A stretch of DNA of 64,000 bases from an uncultured Phascolarctobacterium sp. (GTDB lineage Bacteria > Bacillota > Negativicutes > Acidaminococcales > Acidaminococcaceae). The DNA lies in the NCBI GenBank assembly GCA_905207485.1, contig CAJLLL010000002.1, positions 1 to 64,000 of the forward strand, given 5' to 3'. This document shows, piece by piece, positions 51,753 to 60,531 of the stretch; positions within the stretch are counted from its first letter, which is position 1; the number at the start of each line of letters is the position of its first letter. A model generated the notes under the pieces. That model was not told the origin of the DNA. It saw nothing but the letters and a program-made list of their open reading frames with translations, and searched no databases. Position numbers and translations under genes: made by a program.

Positions 51753-52871
51753 ATGGCATATCTTGGCGAAGATATTAAAAAACTGGGCTTTGGCCTGATG
51801 CGCCTGCCGCAGAAAGACGGCGCCATTGACATTGAACAGACCAAACAGATGGTAGATATGTTTTTGGAAGCAGGCTTTACTTATTTTGATACGGCATGGG
51901 CATACCCCGGCAGCGAAGATGCCATCCGTCAGGCCCTGGTAGAACGCTATCCGCGCGAAAAATTCCAGCTTGCAACCAAAAATGCGGCCTGGATTAACTG
52001 TAAAACCCGCGAAGAAGCAATCAGCCAGTTTGAAACAAGCCTGAAACAAACAGGCGCCGGTTATTTTGATTTTTACCTTTTGCATAACCTTGGCGAAAGC
52101 CGCACCCACTTTTTTGACGACTACGATATGTGGAACTTCGTGCAGGAAAAGAAAGCCGAAGGTTTAATCAAACATGTTGGTTTTTCGTTCCACTCCACGC
52201 CGGAAGAACTGGATGCAATTTTAACCGCCCATCCGGAAATGGAATTTGTGCAGCTGCAAATTAACTATGCCGATTGGGATTACCCCGCCGTACAAAGCCG
52301 CCGCTGCTATGAAGTAGCGCGCAAACACGGCAAACCGGTTATTATTATGGAGCCGGTTAAAGGCGGCATGCTGGCTAACCCGCCCGCAAGCGTGCAAAAA
52401 ATTTTAAAAGACGCCGAACCGGATATGTCCGTAGCAAGTTGGGCCATCCGCTTTGCCGCACATCTTGAAGGCATTATTACCGTACTCAGCGGCATGAGCA
52501 ATATTGAACAGATGCAGGACAACCTGTCCTATATGAAGGACTTCAAAGGTTTGAGCGCTGATGAAGAAAAAACACTTAAACAGGCGCAGGAAGAACTTAA
52601 AAAAATTCCTTTAATCCCCTGCACCACCTGCAATTACTGCGCCAAAGTCTGCCCCATGCACATCGGCATCAGCGGCAGCTTTACCGCAATGAATTATTAC
52701 ACGCTGTATAACGATTTGGCTGCTGCCAAACACCAGGAAAACTGGCTTGTAAAAGGGCACGGGCTGAAAAAAGCCGCTGAATGCATTAAATGCGGCGCAT
52801 GTGAAGCAGCCTGCCCGCAGCATATTAAAATCCGCGATGAGCTGGTAAAAGTTACGGAAACACTGGGCTGA
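51753..52871 (+). CDS. Aldo/keto reductase with C-terminal ferredoxin-type domain
   Basis: This 372-residue enzyme has an aldo/keto reductase barrel (about residues 1-275; FGLMRLPQ, FDTAWAYPGSEDAIRQAL, FYLLHN) and a C-terminal region with two 4Fe-4S-type Cys clusters (CTTCNYCAKVCP, CIKCGACEAACP). This 'mer' type is common in anaerobes, often of unknown substrate. ATG at 51753 follows AAGGGA. An in-frame start 15 codons earlier overlaps the end of the beta-lactamase gene. Confidence 0.88.
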   Translation: MAYLGEDIKKLGFGLMRLPQKDGAIDIEQTKQMVDMFLEAGFTYFDTAWAYPGSEDAIRQALVERYPREKFQLATKNAAWINCKTREEAISQFETSLKQTGAGYFDFYLLHNLGESRTHFFDDYDMWNFVQEKKAEGLIKHVGFSFHSTPEELDAILTAHPEMEFVQLQINYADWDYPAVQSRRCYEVARKHGKPVIIMEPVKGGMLANPPASVQKILKDAEPDMSVASWAIRFAAHLEGIITVLSGMSNIEQMQDNLSYMKDFKGLSADEEKTLKQAQEELKKIPLIPCTTCNYCAKVCPMHIGISGSFTAMNYYTLYNDLAAAKHQENWLVKGHGLKKAAECIKCGACEAACPQHIKIRDELVKVTETLG

Positions 52872-52886
52872 TATATTAGGCCAAAC

Positions 52887-52912
52887 ACCTGCCGTTAAGG
52901 CAGGGGTTTTTT
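52887..52912 (+). terminator. Terminator after the aldo/keto reductase gene
   Basis: CCTGCC and GGCAGG pair around a short loop and are followed by GGTTTTTT. Confidence 0.82.
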
Positions 52913-52924
52913 ATTTGCCATTTA

Positions 52925-52933
52925 TGATATAAT
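52925..52933 (+). promoter_or_regulatory. Extended -10 promoter of the TtcA-like gene
   Basis: TGATATAAT is an extended -10 lying about 30 bases before the start codon. No clear -35. Confidence 0.5.
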
Positions 52934-52961
52934 AAACTGCATAAAATTTTAAGGAGAAGCT

Positions 52962-53762
52962 ATGAGCCGCAAACCTTTTGTGCCGGCAGCTTTACTTGGC
53001 AAGCTGTGGCGCTGCATTATAGAATTTGATATGTTAAAAGAAGGCGACCGTGTTTTAATAGGTTTAAGCGGCGGCAAGGACAGTATGTTTTTAACCGCTG
53101 CGCTGGCAGAAGTTCAGCAGTACGCGCCTTTTAAATTTGAACTTGCCTGCTACACGGTGGATACTATGTTCAGTGATAACTTTCCCAAAGCTGAACTGGA
53201 AACTTTTTGCAGCCAATACGGACTTAAACATTACAGCAGCAAGGTTGATATAACCGAAGCCTGGCAGCACCGTACCAACACGCCCTGCTTTACCTGCGCC
53301 TACTTCCGCCGCGCTGCAACTAACCGCACGGCACTGGAACTTGGTTTTAACAAGGTAGCCTGGGCGCACCACCACGACGATGCCGTGGAAACCTTCTTTT
53401 TAAACCTTGCCGCAAGCGGGCAGCTGAAAACTTTTCTGCCCGTTACCGATTTAAGCCGAACAGGGCTGACGCTTATCCGTCCGCTTTTATATTACCGCGA
53501 AGCTGAAATAGTGCAGATGGTAGCGCAGCTTGGCATGCATCCGCTGAAAAATCCCTGCCCATATGACGGGCACACTAAACGCCAGGAAGCCAAAGAACTG
53601 CTTGCCGCTCTGCAAAAATTCAATCCGGAAGCATATGACCATCTGGCGGCAGCCATGCGCAGCGCGCCGACGGAATTATGGCCGGCAAAATGCGGCAAAA
53701 AAGAACTTGCCGATAAATTCCATGCCTTTTGGCAGCAAAAATATAACCGCAGGCAGGAATAA
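52962..53762 (+). CDS. TtcA-like PP-loop ATPase (tRNA 2-thiocytidine synthesis family)
   Basis: This 266-residue protein has the PP-loop LSGGKDSMF (near residue 35), a CXXC (PCFTCAYFRR) in the middle, WAHHHDDAVETFFLN, and a later Cys in NPCPYDGHTKR. Three Cys of this kind bind the iron-sulfur cluster in TtcA. It should thiolate a tRNA cytidine. AAGGAG lies five bases before ATG. A stand-alone sulfurtransferase of the TtuA/TtcA type with another base as target remains possible. Confidence 0.82.
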   Translation: MSRKPFVPAALLGKLWRCIIEFDMLKEGDRVLIGLSGGKDSMFLTAALAEVQQYAPFKFELACYTVDTMFSDNFPKAELETFCSQYGLKHYSSKVDITEAWQHRTNTPCFTCAYFRRAATNRTALELGFNKVAWAHHHDDAVETFFLNLAASGQLKTFLPVTDLSRTGLTLIRPLLYYREAEIVQMVAQLGMHPLKNPCPYDGHTKRQEAKELLAALQKFNPEAYDHLAAAMRSAPTELWPAKCGKKELADKFHAFWQQKYNRRQE

Positions 53763-53816
53763 AAGCAGCTGCGGCGAATATAAATTTAGTTATTACATCC
53801 TATTGGAGGTTTTTTT

Positions 53817-54614
53817 ATGACAGTCGGAGAATTAAGACGCAATATTGTAAAGAATTATTTCACTTTCAGCGGGCGTTTAAACCGCAAGCCGTTTTTTATG
53901 AACACTGCAACGCTGCTGGCATTGAGTATTTTTTTAATTTTGTATATCATTACCGTAGAACCGAGCCTTAAGGCTGACCCGCATCACTTTGGTGCCAATG
54001 TGCGCCGTTACCTCATTTTCTGGGTAGTGTACATACCGCTGATTATTGCCGGCATTTCTTTAATGGTGCGCCGCCTGCATGATATGAACATGAGCGGCTG
54101 GTGGGCAGTTTTAAGCGTAGGCGCGTTTTTGGGCGGCACCGATTTTGGCAATACCGGCATGAACCTTATTGCCTCTGCGCTTGGCGTTGTGGCGCAAATG
54201 TTTAACATTGTTCTGTTGGTGCGCCGCGGCACACGCGGTGCTAACCGTTACGGCGAGGACCCCATTCCTGAACCGGTAAAGCAAAAGAAAACCCGCGCCG
54301 AAAAGAAAGCTGAAGCCAAAGCCCGCAAAGAAGCTGCCGAAGCAGAACGCCGCGCCAACGAAGAACTGGAACGCCAGATTGCCGAAGCGCACCCCGACTG
54401 GGACGAATATGACCTGTACGAAGCCATGCAGGAAGCCAAAGCCAAACGCGCAGCCGAAAAAACTGCGGCAGAAACAGCAGCCAAAGAACCTGAAGAAACA
54501 GAAAACCAAAAAACAGAAGAAACTAAATCTGCTGAAAACAAAACTGCAAACGGCAAAACTTTTACTGCCGAAATTAAAGCCAGCATCACCATTAACAAAA
54601 ACGAAGATAAATAA
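53817..54614 (+). CDS. DUF805 membrane protein with charged C-terminal tail
   Basis: This 265-residue protein has a DUF805 domain (about residues 10-140) with several membrane helices and the hallmark VRRLHDMNMSGWWA. A C-terminal cytoplasmic-like tail of about 115 residues rich in Lys, Ala and Glu follows and is probably a helical or coiled-coil extension. DUF805 function is unknown. A strong GGAGG precedes ATG. Confidence 0.82.
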   Translation: MTVGELRRNIVKNYFTFSGRLNRKPFFMNTATLLALSIFLILYIITVEPSLKADPHHFGANVRRYLIFWVVYIPLIIAGISLMVRRLHDMNMSGWWAVLSVGAFLGGTDFGNTGMNLIASALGVVAQMFNIVLLVRRGTRGANRYGEDPIPEPVKQKKTRAEKKAEAKARKEAAEAERRANEELERQIAEAHPDWDEYDLYEAMQEAKAKRAAEKTAAETAAKEPEETENQKTEETKSAENKTANGKTFTAEIKASITINKNEDK

Positions 54615-54620
54615 CCAAAC

Positions 54621-54648
54621 AAAAAATCCCGCCAAAAGCGGGATTTTT
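54621..54648. terminator. Bidirectional terminator between the DUF805 gene and map
   Basis: AAAAATCCCGC and GCGGGATTTTT form a symmetric hairpin with A/T tails on both sides, so it can end both converging genes. Confidence 0.9.
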
Positions 54649-54681
54649 ATTTTTTCATTATGGATTTTTAAAAAGCAAAGC

Positions 54682-55494
54682 TTACCACGCCAGCACTTCC
54701 ACGCCGGTATCGGTAATGAGCACGGTATTTTCCCACTGGGCAGACATGCTGCCGTCCTGCGTATAAACCGTCCAGTCGTTGTTAGCGTCGATGAATATAT
54801 CGCGGCGGCCGGCATTAATCATCGGCTCAACCGTAAATACCATGCCCGGCACCATCAGCATGCCGGTGTTTTTCTTGCCTTCGTGGCACACAAACGGTTC
54901 TTCGTGAAAATCTACGCCAACGCCATGCCCGCCGAATTCAGTTACCACGCTGTAACCGTGCTTACGCGCAAACGGTGCAATCGCTGCGCCGATGTCGCCG
55001 ATAAAAGCCCATGGCTTGCAGGCTTCCACGCCGCGGCGCAGACATTCCCTGGTAATGGCAACCAAATCCTGGTTGGGCTTTGTTACCTTGCCAATCATAA
55101 ACATACGCGAAGCATCGGCATAATAGCCGTTATAAATTGTGGTTACGTCCACATTAACAATGTCGCCGCTTTTAAGCGCCGTTTTATCGGGAATGCCGTG
55201 GCAAACCTGGTCATTAACCGATGTGCAGATGCTTTTGGGGAAGCCGTAAAAACCAAGGCAGGCCGGAATACCGCCGTTTTTGGTAATAAAATCGTAGGCC
55301 AGCGCGTCAATTTCTTCCGTAGTCATGCCGCTTTTAATTTTTTCGGCAATCAAATCAAGGCAGGCGTTGTTAATTTTAGCCGCCGCACGGATGCCCTCAA
55401 TCTGCTCTTGGGTTTTTATCATTTCCAAATCGGGAACTTCATGCCCTTTGGCTTTTGCTTCGGCAATTTTTTGTTTTATAATTTCAATATCCAT
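54682..55494 (-). CDS. map: Type I methionine aminopeptidase
   Basis: This 270-residue enzyme removes the initiator Met. Metal ligands and the active-site segments are visible: VCHGIPD, NVDVTTIYNGYYADASR, TEFGGHGVG, FTVEPMINAG and WENTVLIT. A 40-residue N-terminal extension with a short Lys/Glu segment is present before the catalytic domain. A TATAAT (near 55532-55537, minus strand) may be its -10. Confidence 0.95.
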   Translation of the reverse strand: MDIEIIKQKIAEAKAKGHEVPDLEMIKTQEQIEGIRAAAKINNACLDLIAEKIKSGMTTEEIDALAYDFITKNGGIPACLGFYGFPKSICTSVNDQVCHGIPDKTALKSGDIVNVDVTTIYNGYYADASRMFMIGKVTKPNQDLVAITRECLRRGVEACKPWAFIGDIGAAIAPFARKHGYSVVTEFGGHGVGVDFHEEPFVCHEGKKNTGMLMVPGMVFTVEPMINAGRRDIFIDANNDWTVYTQDGSMSAQWENTVLITDTGVEVLAW

Positions 55495-55618
55495 ATAAAT
55501 CTCCCTTTAGTGCTTATTTAATTCAACAATGATATTATAACACATTACAGGCAGCAAAACAGCACAAAGTTAGTTAATGCTTACAAAATTATTTTTTCTA
55601 TTCTTTTGGGCGGCTTTG

Positions 55619-55627
55619 TGGTAAAAT
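55619..55627 (+). promoter_or_regulatory. Extended -10 promoter of the dedA-like gene
   Basis: TGGTAAAAT lies about 30 bases before the start codon, without a good -35. Confidence 0.45.
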
Positions 55628-55656
55628 ATTGTTAGTTTTTGTATAAGGAGGAAACG

Positions 55657-56298
55657 ATGGAAGCTATTTATTCCAACCTTGTTGATTTTATCCTGCATTT
55701 TGACCGTTATCTGCCCATGGTTATGGAAACATACGGGCACTGGATTTACGCCTTTTTGTTTGTTATTGTGTTTTGCGAAACAGGCCTTGTGGTAACTCCG
55801 TTTTTACCTGGCGATTCACTGCTGTTTGCCTGCGGCGCGCTGGCGGCTACTGCCGATGGGCTGAGCCTGCCGCTTTTGGCCGGAATTTTTCTGGTTGCTG
55901 CCATTACGGGCGATGCCTGCAATTATGAAATAGGCAAACATTTCGGGCATAAAATGCTTGAGGCGCACTCACGTTTTATAAAGCCGGAATACGTAAAAAA
56001 AGCCGAAGATTTTTACGCCAAACACGGGCATAAAGCAATCTTTTTAGCGCGTTTTGCCCCGATTGTACGTACCTTTGCACCGTTTGTGGCAGGCATCGGC
56101 AGTATGCATTACCGCACATTTGCCGTTTATAATGTCAGCGGCGCATGCACCTGGGTATTTATTTTCCTCGGCGGCGGCTATTTTTTCGGCAACATTCCGT
56201 TCATTAAACAAAACTTCTCATATGTAACAATGGGCATCGTGCTGTTCTCGCTGACCCCGATTATTTTTGAGGTTATCCGCAGCAGGCGCGCCCAATAA
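55657..56298 (+). CDS. DedA family membrane protein
   Basis: This 213-residue polytopic protein has the DedA/SNARE-associated features: FCETGLVVTPFLPGDSLLF and a conserved ARFAPIVRTFAPFVAG. The family handles phospholipid recycling or envelope homeostasis. ATG at 55657 is seven bases from AAGGAGG. An in-frame start six codons earlier has no such site. Confidence 0.9.
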   Translation: MEAIYSNLVDFILHFDRYLPMVMETYGHWIYAFLFVIVFCETGLVVTPFLPGDSLLFACGALAATADGLSLPLLAGIFLVAAITGDACNYEIGKHFGHKMLEAHSRFIKPEYVKKAEDFYAKHGHKAIFLARFAPIVRTFAPFVAGIGSMHYRTFAVYNVSGACTWVFIFLGGGYFFGNIPFIKQNFSYVTMGIVLFSLTPIIFEVIRSRRAQ

Positions 56299-56315
56299 AG
56301 AAAGAAGGCAAGGCA

Positions 56316-57350
56316 ATGTATTATTTTACCAACGATTACGCTACCGGCTGCACGCCGGAAATTTTAGAAGTTTTAAGCGCCACCAACCTTGAAGAAACAC
56401 CGGGCTACGGCGAAGACGTGTACTGCGAAGCTGCCCGCGCTTTAATTCAGAAAGAATGTGCGCGCCCCGATGCCGACGTATATTTTTTAATGGCAGGGAC
56501 GCAGACCAACCTGACAAATATCTCTGCCGCTCTGCGCCCCTTCCACGGCGTATACGGCACCGTGCGCAGCCACATTAACACGCACGAGGCGGGCGCTATT
56601 GAACGCGGCGGCCATAAAGTAATTGCCCTGCCGGATAAGGACGGCAAACTTACCGCTGCCCAGATTGCCGCAGAACAGGAAAAATATCTGCACGACCCCA
56701 GCCGCGAGCATCTGGTAATGCCCAAAATGGTATATATTTCACAGCCGACGGAAATCGGCACGCTGTACAGCAAACAGGAACTTGAAGATTTGTACGCTGT
56801 CTGCAAGCAGTACAATTTATATCTGTATATCGACGGCGCGCGTTTGGGCTACGGCTTAACAAGCCCTGCCTGCGATTTTACCATGGCCGATATTGCCAAT
56901 AACTGCGATGTGTTCTACATTGGCGGCACCAAATGCGGCCTTTTGTTTGGCGAAGCAGCCGTTATTTTGAACCCTGCCATTAAAGAAGATTTTATTCCGC
57001 TGATGAAACAGTGCGGCAGCGTACTTGCCAAAGGCAGGCTGCTTGGCATTCAGTTTGAAGCCATGTTTACCAGCGGTTTGTATTATAAAGTCTGCAAACA
57101 AGGTATCGATGCAGCCATGCAGGTAAAAGCCGCCTTGCAGCAAAAAGGTTGGGAGTTTTTGGTAGATTCGCCTACCAACCAACAGTTTGTAATTCTTCCG
57201 AAAGAAACCTACGAAAAAATCAGCAAACACTTTAAAGTTGCCCTGTGGGAAAACCTGCCGAATGGAAAAGTTGCCGTGCGTATCTGCACAAGCTGGTCCA
57301 CCCCGCAGGATGCTGTAGATAAACTCTGCAAGTTCATAAAAGAGATGTAA
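56316..57350 (+). CDS. Low-specificity threonine aldolase / beta-eliminating lyase family PLP enzyme
   Basis: This 344-residue fold-type I PLP enzyme starts FTNDYATGCTPEIL, has MAGTQTNLT for cofactor phosphate binding, YIDGARLGYG with the PLP Asp, and the Schiff-base Lys in FYIGGTKCG. It should cleave threonine or allo-threonine to glycine and acetaldehyde. It follows dedA by 17 bases and may share its promoter. Confidence 0.85.
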   Translation: MYYFTNDYATGCTPEILEVLSATNLEETPGYGEDVYCEAARALIQKECARPDADVYFLMAGTQTNLTNISAALRPFHGVYGTVRSHINTHEAGAIERGGHKVIALPDKDGKLTAAQIAAEQEKYLHDPSREHLVMPKMVYISQPTEIGTLYSKQELEDLYAVCKQYNLYLYIDGARLGYGLTSPACDFTMADIANNCDVFYIGGTKCGLLFGEAAVILNPAIKEDFIPLMKQCGSVLAKGRLLGIQFEAMFTSGLYYKVCKQGIDAAMQVKAALQQKGWEFLVDSPTNQQFVILPKETYEKISKHFKVALWENLPNGKVAVRICTSWSTPQDAVDKLCKFIKEM

Positions 57351-57359
57351 GACAAATGC

Positions 57360-57390
57360 AAAAACGCCGCTTTGCAAGCGGCGTTTTTTA
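57360..57390. terminator. Bidirectional terminator between the PLP enzyme and the ANTAR regulator
   Basis: AAAACGCCGCTT and AAGCGGCGTTTT form a perfect stem with T-runs on both sides. Confidence 0.9.
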
Positions 57391-57969
57391 TTTTCTCTTT
57401 TCTGCCGAAGCAATGACTGCTTCGGCAAGTTCTTTTAAGGTTATGCGGCGGTTCATGCTGTACTGGCGCATTTTGCTATAGGCTTCGTCTTCCGTCAGCC
57501 CATGCGCCGCCATTAAAATGCCTTTGGCACGGTCAAGCAGTTTGCGCGTTTCCAGACTTTCACGCAAATCTGCCAGTTCATCATCCATACGGCGGTATTC
57601 CTTAAAACGGGCTATTGCCACCTGCATGCTGGCAAAAAGCTGTTCTTCTCGCACCGGTTTTACAAGGTAGGCCATTACGCCGCTGCTGTTGGCTTTTTCC
57701 ACCATATCCTGCTGGCTGTACGCTGTTAAAAGCAGCACCGGCGCAATATGGTTTTCTGTAATAATACCCGCTGCGGTTATGCCATCCATTTTCGGCATTT
57801 TAACATCCATTATCACCAAATCCGGCTTTAAACGCTGCGCAAGTTCCACAGCTTCCTCACCGTCTGCGGCTTCCCCAAGCACATCATGTCCGGCGTCTGT
57901 CAGCATCTCACGCAAATCAAGGCGAATCAGCGCTTCGTCATCGGCAATAATAATTTTTAACCCTTCCAT
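57388..57969 (-). CDS. ANTAR-domain response regulator (RNA-binding antiterminator)
   Basis: This 193-residue regulator has a receiver domain (residues 1-120; acidic pocket Asp10-Asp11, phospho-acceptor Asp55, Lys104) and a C-terminal ANTAR domain (about 125-190; LDRAKGILMAAHGLTEDEAY). ANTAR proteins bind paired hairpins in leader RNA to prevent termination, as EutV does. The cognate kinase gene lies just upstream. No paired hairpin target is evident near it. Confidence 0.92.
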   Translation of the reverse strand: MEGLKIIIADDEALIRLDLREMLTDAGHDVLGEAADGEEAVELAQRLKPDLVIMDVKMPKMDGITAAGIITENHIAPVLLLTAYSQQDMVEKANSSGVMAYLVKPVREEQLFASMQVAIARFKEYRRMDDELADLRESLETRKLLDRAKGILMAAHGLTEDEAYSKMRQYSMNRRITLKELAEAVIASAEKRK

Positions 57970-57971
57970 TT

Positions 57972-59345
57972 TTATCCCCCCAAAGGTACTGCAACTTCGG
58001 CGCAGGTTCCGCCCTGCGGCCTGTTTTCTATTTTAAAAGTCCCGTGTAAATCGGCTTCGGCCATAGTTTTTATTATGCGCAGCCCCAAACTGTTCTGCGG
58101 CAGCCCTGTAAAGCCCTGCGGCAAACCAACGCCGTCATCAGTAACGGTAAGCACGCAGCCAGTTTCGGTACGCCGCAGCGTTACGCTGATAGCGCCTTGC
58201 GTGCGCCCTGTAAAAGCATGGTCAAAACAGTTTTGCAGCATTTCGTTAAGCACAAGCGCTATACTGGTGGCTTTTTCCGAAGATACCAGCACTTCATCGG
58301 CGCTGAACTCCGTTTTTAAATTCAGCTCCGGCGCCGCCATGCCGCTTAAAACGGCTTTATAAATGCCCTGAGCCACTACTGCCATATCAACTTTGCCGCT
58401 GCCCTGCTGCGATAAAAATTCGTGCACAACGGCAATGCTGTTTACGCGGCTGATGCAGTCGCGCAGCACCTGTTTTGTCTCATCGGCTTCAGCGCGGCGC
58501 ATTTGCAGGCGCAGCAGGCTGGCAATGGTTTGCAGGTTATTTTTTACGCGGTGGTGTATTTCTTTAATAACCGCCGATTTTACAAGCAGTTCTTCGTCGC
58601 GCTTTTTCAGTTCCGTAATATCGCGCAGAATAACAACGGCGTAGCGCGCTTCCGTCGTTCCGCCCACCGGTACCACACGCATGGCCAAAAGCATGCCGCG
58701 CAGGCGTATTTCTTTGCCTTCGGCCGTGCCTGTTTTAAGCACCATGCCCACCAGCGGCCAGTTAATCTGCATGCTGCTTGTACGCAGCCCGATAAGGTTT
58801 GCAACTCCTACCACCTGAAAAATATGGCGTGCCGTAGAATTGGCGGCAATTATTTTTTTATCACTATCAACCACCATCAGCCCGTCGCCCGGGGCAAGGC
58901 GTTCATAAAACTCGCTGGCGCCTTCCTGCTTGGCAGGATTTTTTAAAAACTCAAACGCCACGCTGATAAAAACGTCATCCACGCCGGAAAGATCGAACAC
59001 TACGGCAGCAAAACATTTGCCGCGCCTGTCCTGCACGGGATACACACGTACCCCCGCAAATTTGCCAAGGCTCAGTTCACGTTTGCCTTCAAGCGGCACA
59101 TTGCGCTGCAAACAGCGCGCCACCAGCGGTTCTTCGCCGATACGCACCTCACGGCCCGGTGCAAGTTCCGGCTGCTGCAAAAACTGTGTTTTAGGCATCG
59201 ACTGGTGATAAACGCGCAAAAAACGTTTGTCATCCGATGCGATATAAACTGTAATGCAGGCGTGAGCGATATCGGCGGCAAAATCCATGCCCTGCCTGAT
59301 GGATGCCAGTATATTCTTCTGTTCACTGTTAAGATTTTTTAACAT
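57972..59345 (-). CDS. HisKA_2 sensor histidine kinase, EutW-like
   Basis: This 457-residue cytoplasmic kinase has an N-terminal sensory region (about 1-140, GAF-like or EutW-type), a PAS domain (about 150-245), a HisKA_2 phospho-acceptor segment (KEIHHRVKNNLQTIASLL, His264 or His265) and an HATPase domain (about 345-455; NEMLQNCFDHAF, VTDDGVGLP). No membrane helix is visible, so it senses an internal signal. It overlaps nothing and lies two bases from the ANTAR regulator. Its start codon follows a weak GGGA site. Confidence 0.88.
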   Translation of the reverse strand: MLKNLNSEQKNILASIRQGMDFAADIAHACITVYIASDDKRFLRVYHQSMPKTQFLQQPELAPGREVRIGEEPLVARCLQRNVPLEGKRELSLGKFAGVRVYPVQDRRGKCFAAVVFDLSGVDDVFISVAFEFLKNPAKQEGASEFYERLAPGDGLMVVDSDKKIIAANSTARHIFQVVGVANLIGLRTSSMQINWPLVGMVLKTGTAEGKEIRLRGMLLAMRVVPVGGTTEARYAVVILRDITELKKRDEELLVKSAVIKEIHHRVKNNLQTIASLLRLQMRRAEADETKQVLRDCISRVNSIAVVHEFLSQQGSGKVDMAVVAQGIYKAVLSGMAAPELNLKTEFSADEVLVSSEKATSIALVLNEMLQNCFDHAFTGRTQGAISVTLRRTETGCVLTVTDDGVGLPQGFTGLPQNSLGLRIIKTMAEADLHGTFKIENRPQGGTCAEVAVPLGG

Positions 59346-59396
59346 AGTGTTAATCCCAAGTTTTCAAAAAATTTACAACAATGATGTTTTACACAG

Positions 59397-59490
59397 TAAT
59401 TCACAATGTTATCCACATTATGCACAGAGTTTTCCGCACAAAAAGGTGTGCATTTTATGCTTTTTCACACACTTATGCACGTTATCCACA
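59397..59490 (+). other. DnaA-box cluster between tsaD and the histidine kinase gene
   Basis: All boxes are on the plus strand: TAATTCACA (59397-59405, one mismatch to TTATNCACA), TTATCCACA (59409-59417), TTATGCACA (59418-59426), TTATGCACG (59473-59481, one mismatch) and TTATCCACA (59482-59490). Two adjacent tandem pairs are separated by 46 bases, with a weaker CCGCACA-type match between. An AT-rich stretch lies at about 59360-59400. dnaA and dnaN are not here, so this is probably not oriC. A DnaA-binding control or titration site is likely. Confidence 0.8.
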
Positions 59491-59517
59491 GTTTTGGTGT
59501 TTTATAGTAGACAGTGT

Positions 59518-60531
59518 TTATCCCAATTTTAAAGACGGTACTGCATTTAAATCAAGCGGGCTTTTTTCTCCGTTAACATACATAAAGTAACCGCGGCAGG
59601 CAATCATCACTGCGTTATCCGTGCAAAGGATGGGCGTTGGGTGTACAAGCCGGGCGCCAGCACGCTGCGCTGCCTGCGCCAGAGTATTTTGCAGTGTTTT
59701 GTTGGCAGAAACGCCGCCTGCCAGCACAATTTCTTTTAAGCCGGTCTGTTTTATGGCCAGCACGCTTTTCTGCACCAGCGCATCCACAATAGCGTGCTGG
59801 AACGATGCCGCTACATCGGCACGGTTCACATCTTCTCCTGCCTGCTGTTTATTATGCAGATAGTTGATAACTGCCGATTTTAAACCACTGAAACTGAATT
59901 CAAAATTATCGCCCAGTTTGGCACGCGGAAAATCAATCGCCAGTGCATTGCCTTCCTGCGCCAGTTTTTCCACTTCCGGCCCGCCGGGATAAGGCAGTCC
60001 CAATACACGCGCAACTTTATCGAATGCTTCACCGGCGGCATCGTCGCGGGTCTGCCCCAGCAGTTCAAAACTGTTGTAATCTTTAACTACCAGAAGCGCC
60101 GTATGCCCACCGCTGACTACCAACGCCAGAAACGGCGGTTTTAATTCGGCATCGTTTAAAAAGTTGGCAAATACATGCCCTTCAAGGTGATTAACGCCGA
60201 TAAGAGGTTTATCTGCCGCCCAGGCAAGCGCTTTGGCTGCCGAAAGCCCTACCAAAAGCGCGCCTACAAGCCCCGGGCCGTAAGTTACCGCCACGGCGTC
60301 AATTTGCTCAAGCGGCACGTTTGCTTTAGCCAGCGCTTCATCTATTACCGGCAGCACATTGCGGATATGGTTGCGCGAAGCAATTTCCGGCACAACGCCG
60401 CCGTATTTGCGGTGAATAGGCACCTGTGAAGAAATGATGTTGCTTAAAACTTCACGGCCGTTTTTCACTACTGCCGCCGCTGTTTCATCGCAGCTTGATT
60501 CTATACCGAGTATGTAAATATCTTTATTCAT
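59518..60531 (-). CDS. tsaD: tRNA N6-adenosine threonylcarbamoyltransferase TsaD
   Basis: This 337-residue ASKHA enzyme completes t6A37 on tRNAs. Motifs are LGIESSCDETAAAV, the metal-binding HLEGH and the nucleotide motif VSGGHTALL. ATG at 60531 is nine bases from GGGAGG, and the gene overlaps rimI by eight bases. An earlier in-frame start would add 19 residues that do not fit the family. The region after its stop holds the DnaA-box cluster. Confidence 0.96.
   Translation of the reverse strand: MNKDIYILGIESSCDETAAAVVKNGREVLSNIISSQVPIHRKYGGVVPEIASRNHIRNVLPVIDEALAKANVPLEQIDAVAVTYGPGLVGALLVGLSAAKALAWAADKPLIGVNHLEGHVFANFLNDAELKPPFLALVVSGGHTALLVVKDYNSFELLGQTRDDAAGEAFDKVARVLGLPYPGGPEVEKLAQEGNALAIDFPRAKLGDNFEFSFSGLKSAVINYLHNKQQAGEDVNRADVAASFQHAIVDALVQKSVLAIKQTGLKEIVLAGGVSANKTLQNTLAQAAQRAGARLVHPTPILCTDNAVMIACRGYFMYVNGEKSPLDLNAVPSLKLG

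Noticed and set aside
54379..55521. A 380-codon plus-strand frame across the DUF805 tail and map
   Set aside because: It runs through a strong bidirectional terminator and covers map on the other strand. Composition is a frame artefact.
59346..59517. Chromosomal replication origin (oriC)
   Set aside because: DnaA boxes and an AT-rich stretch are present, but dnaA, dnaN, recF and gyrB are not near. A secondary DnaA-binding site fits better.
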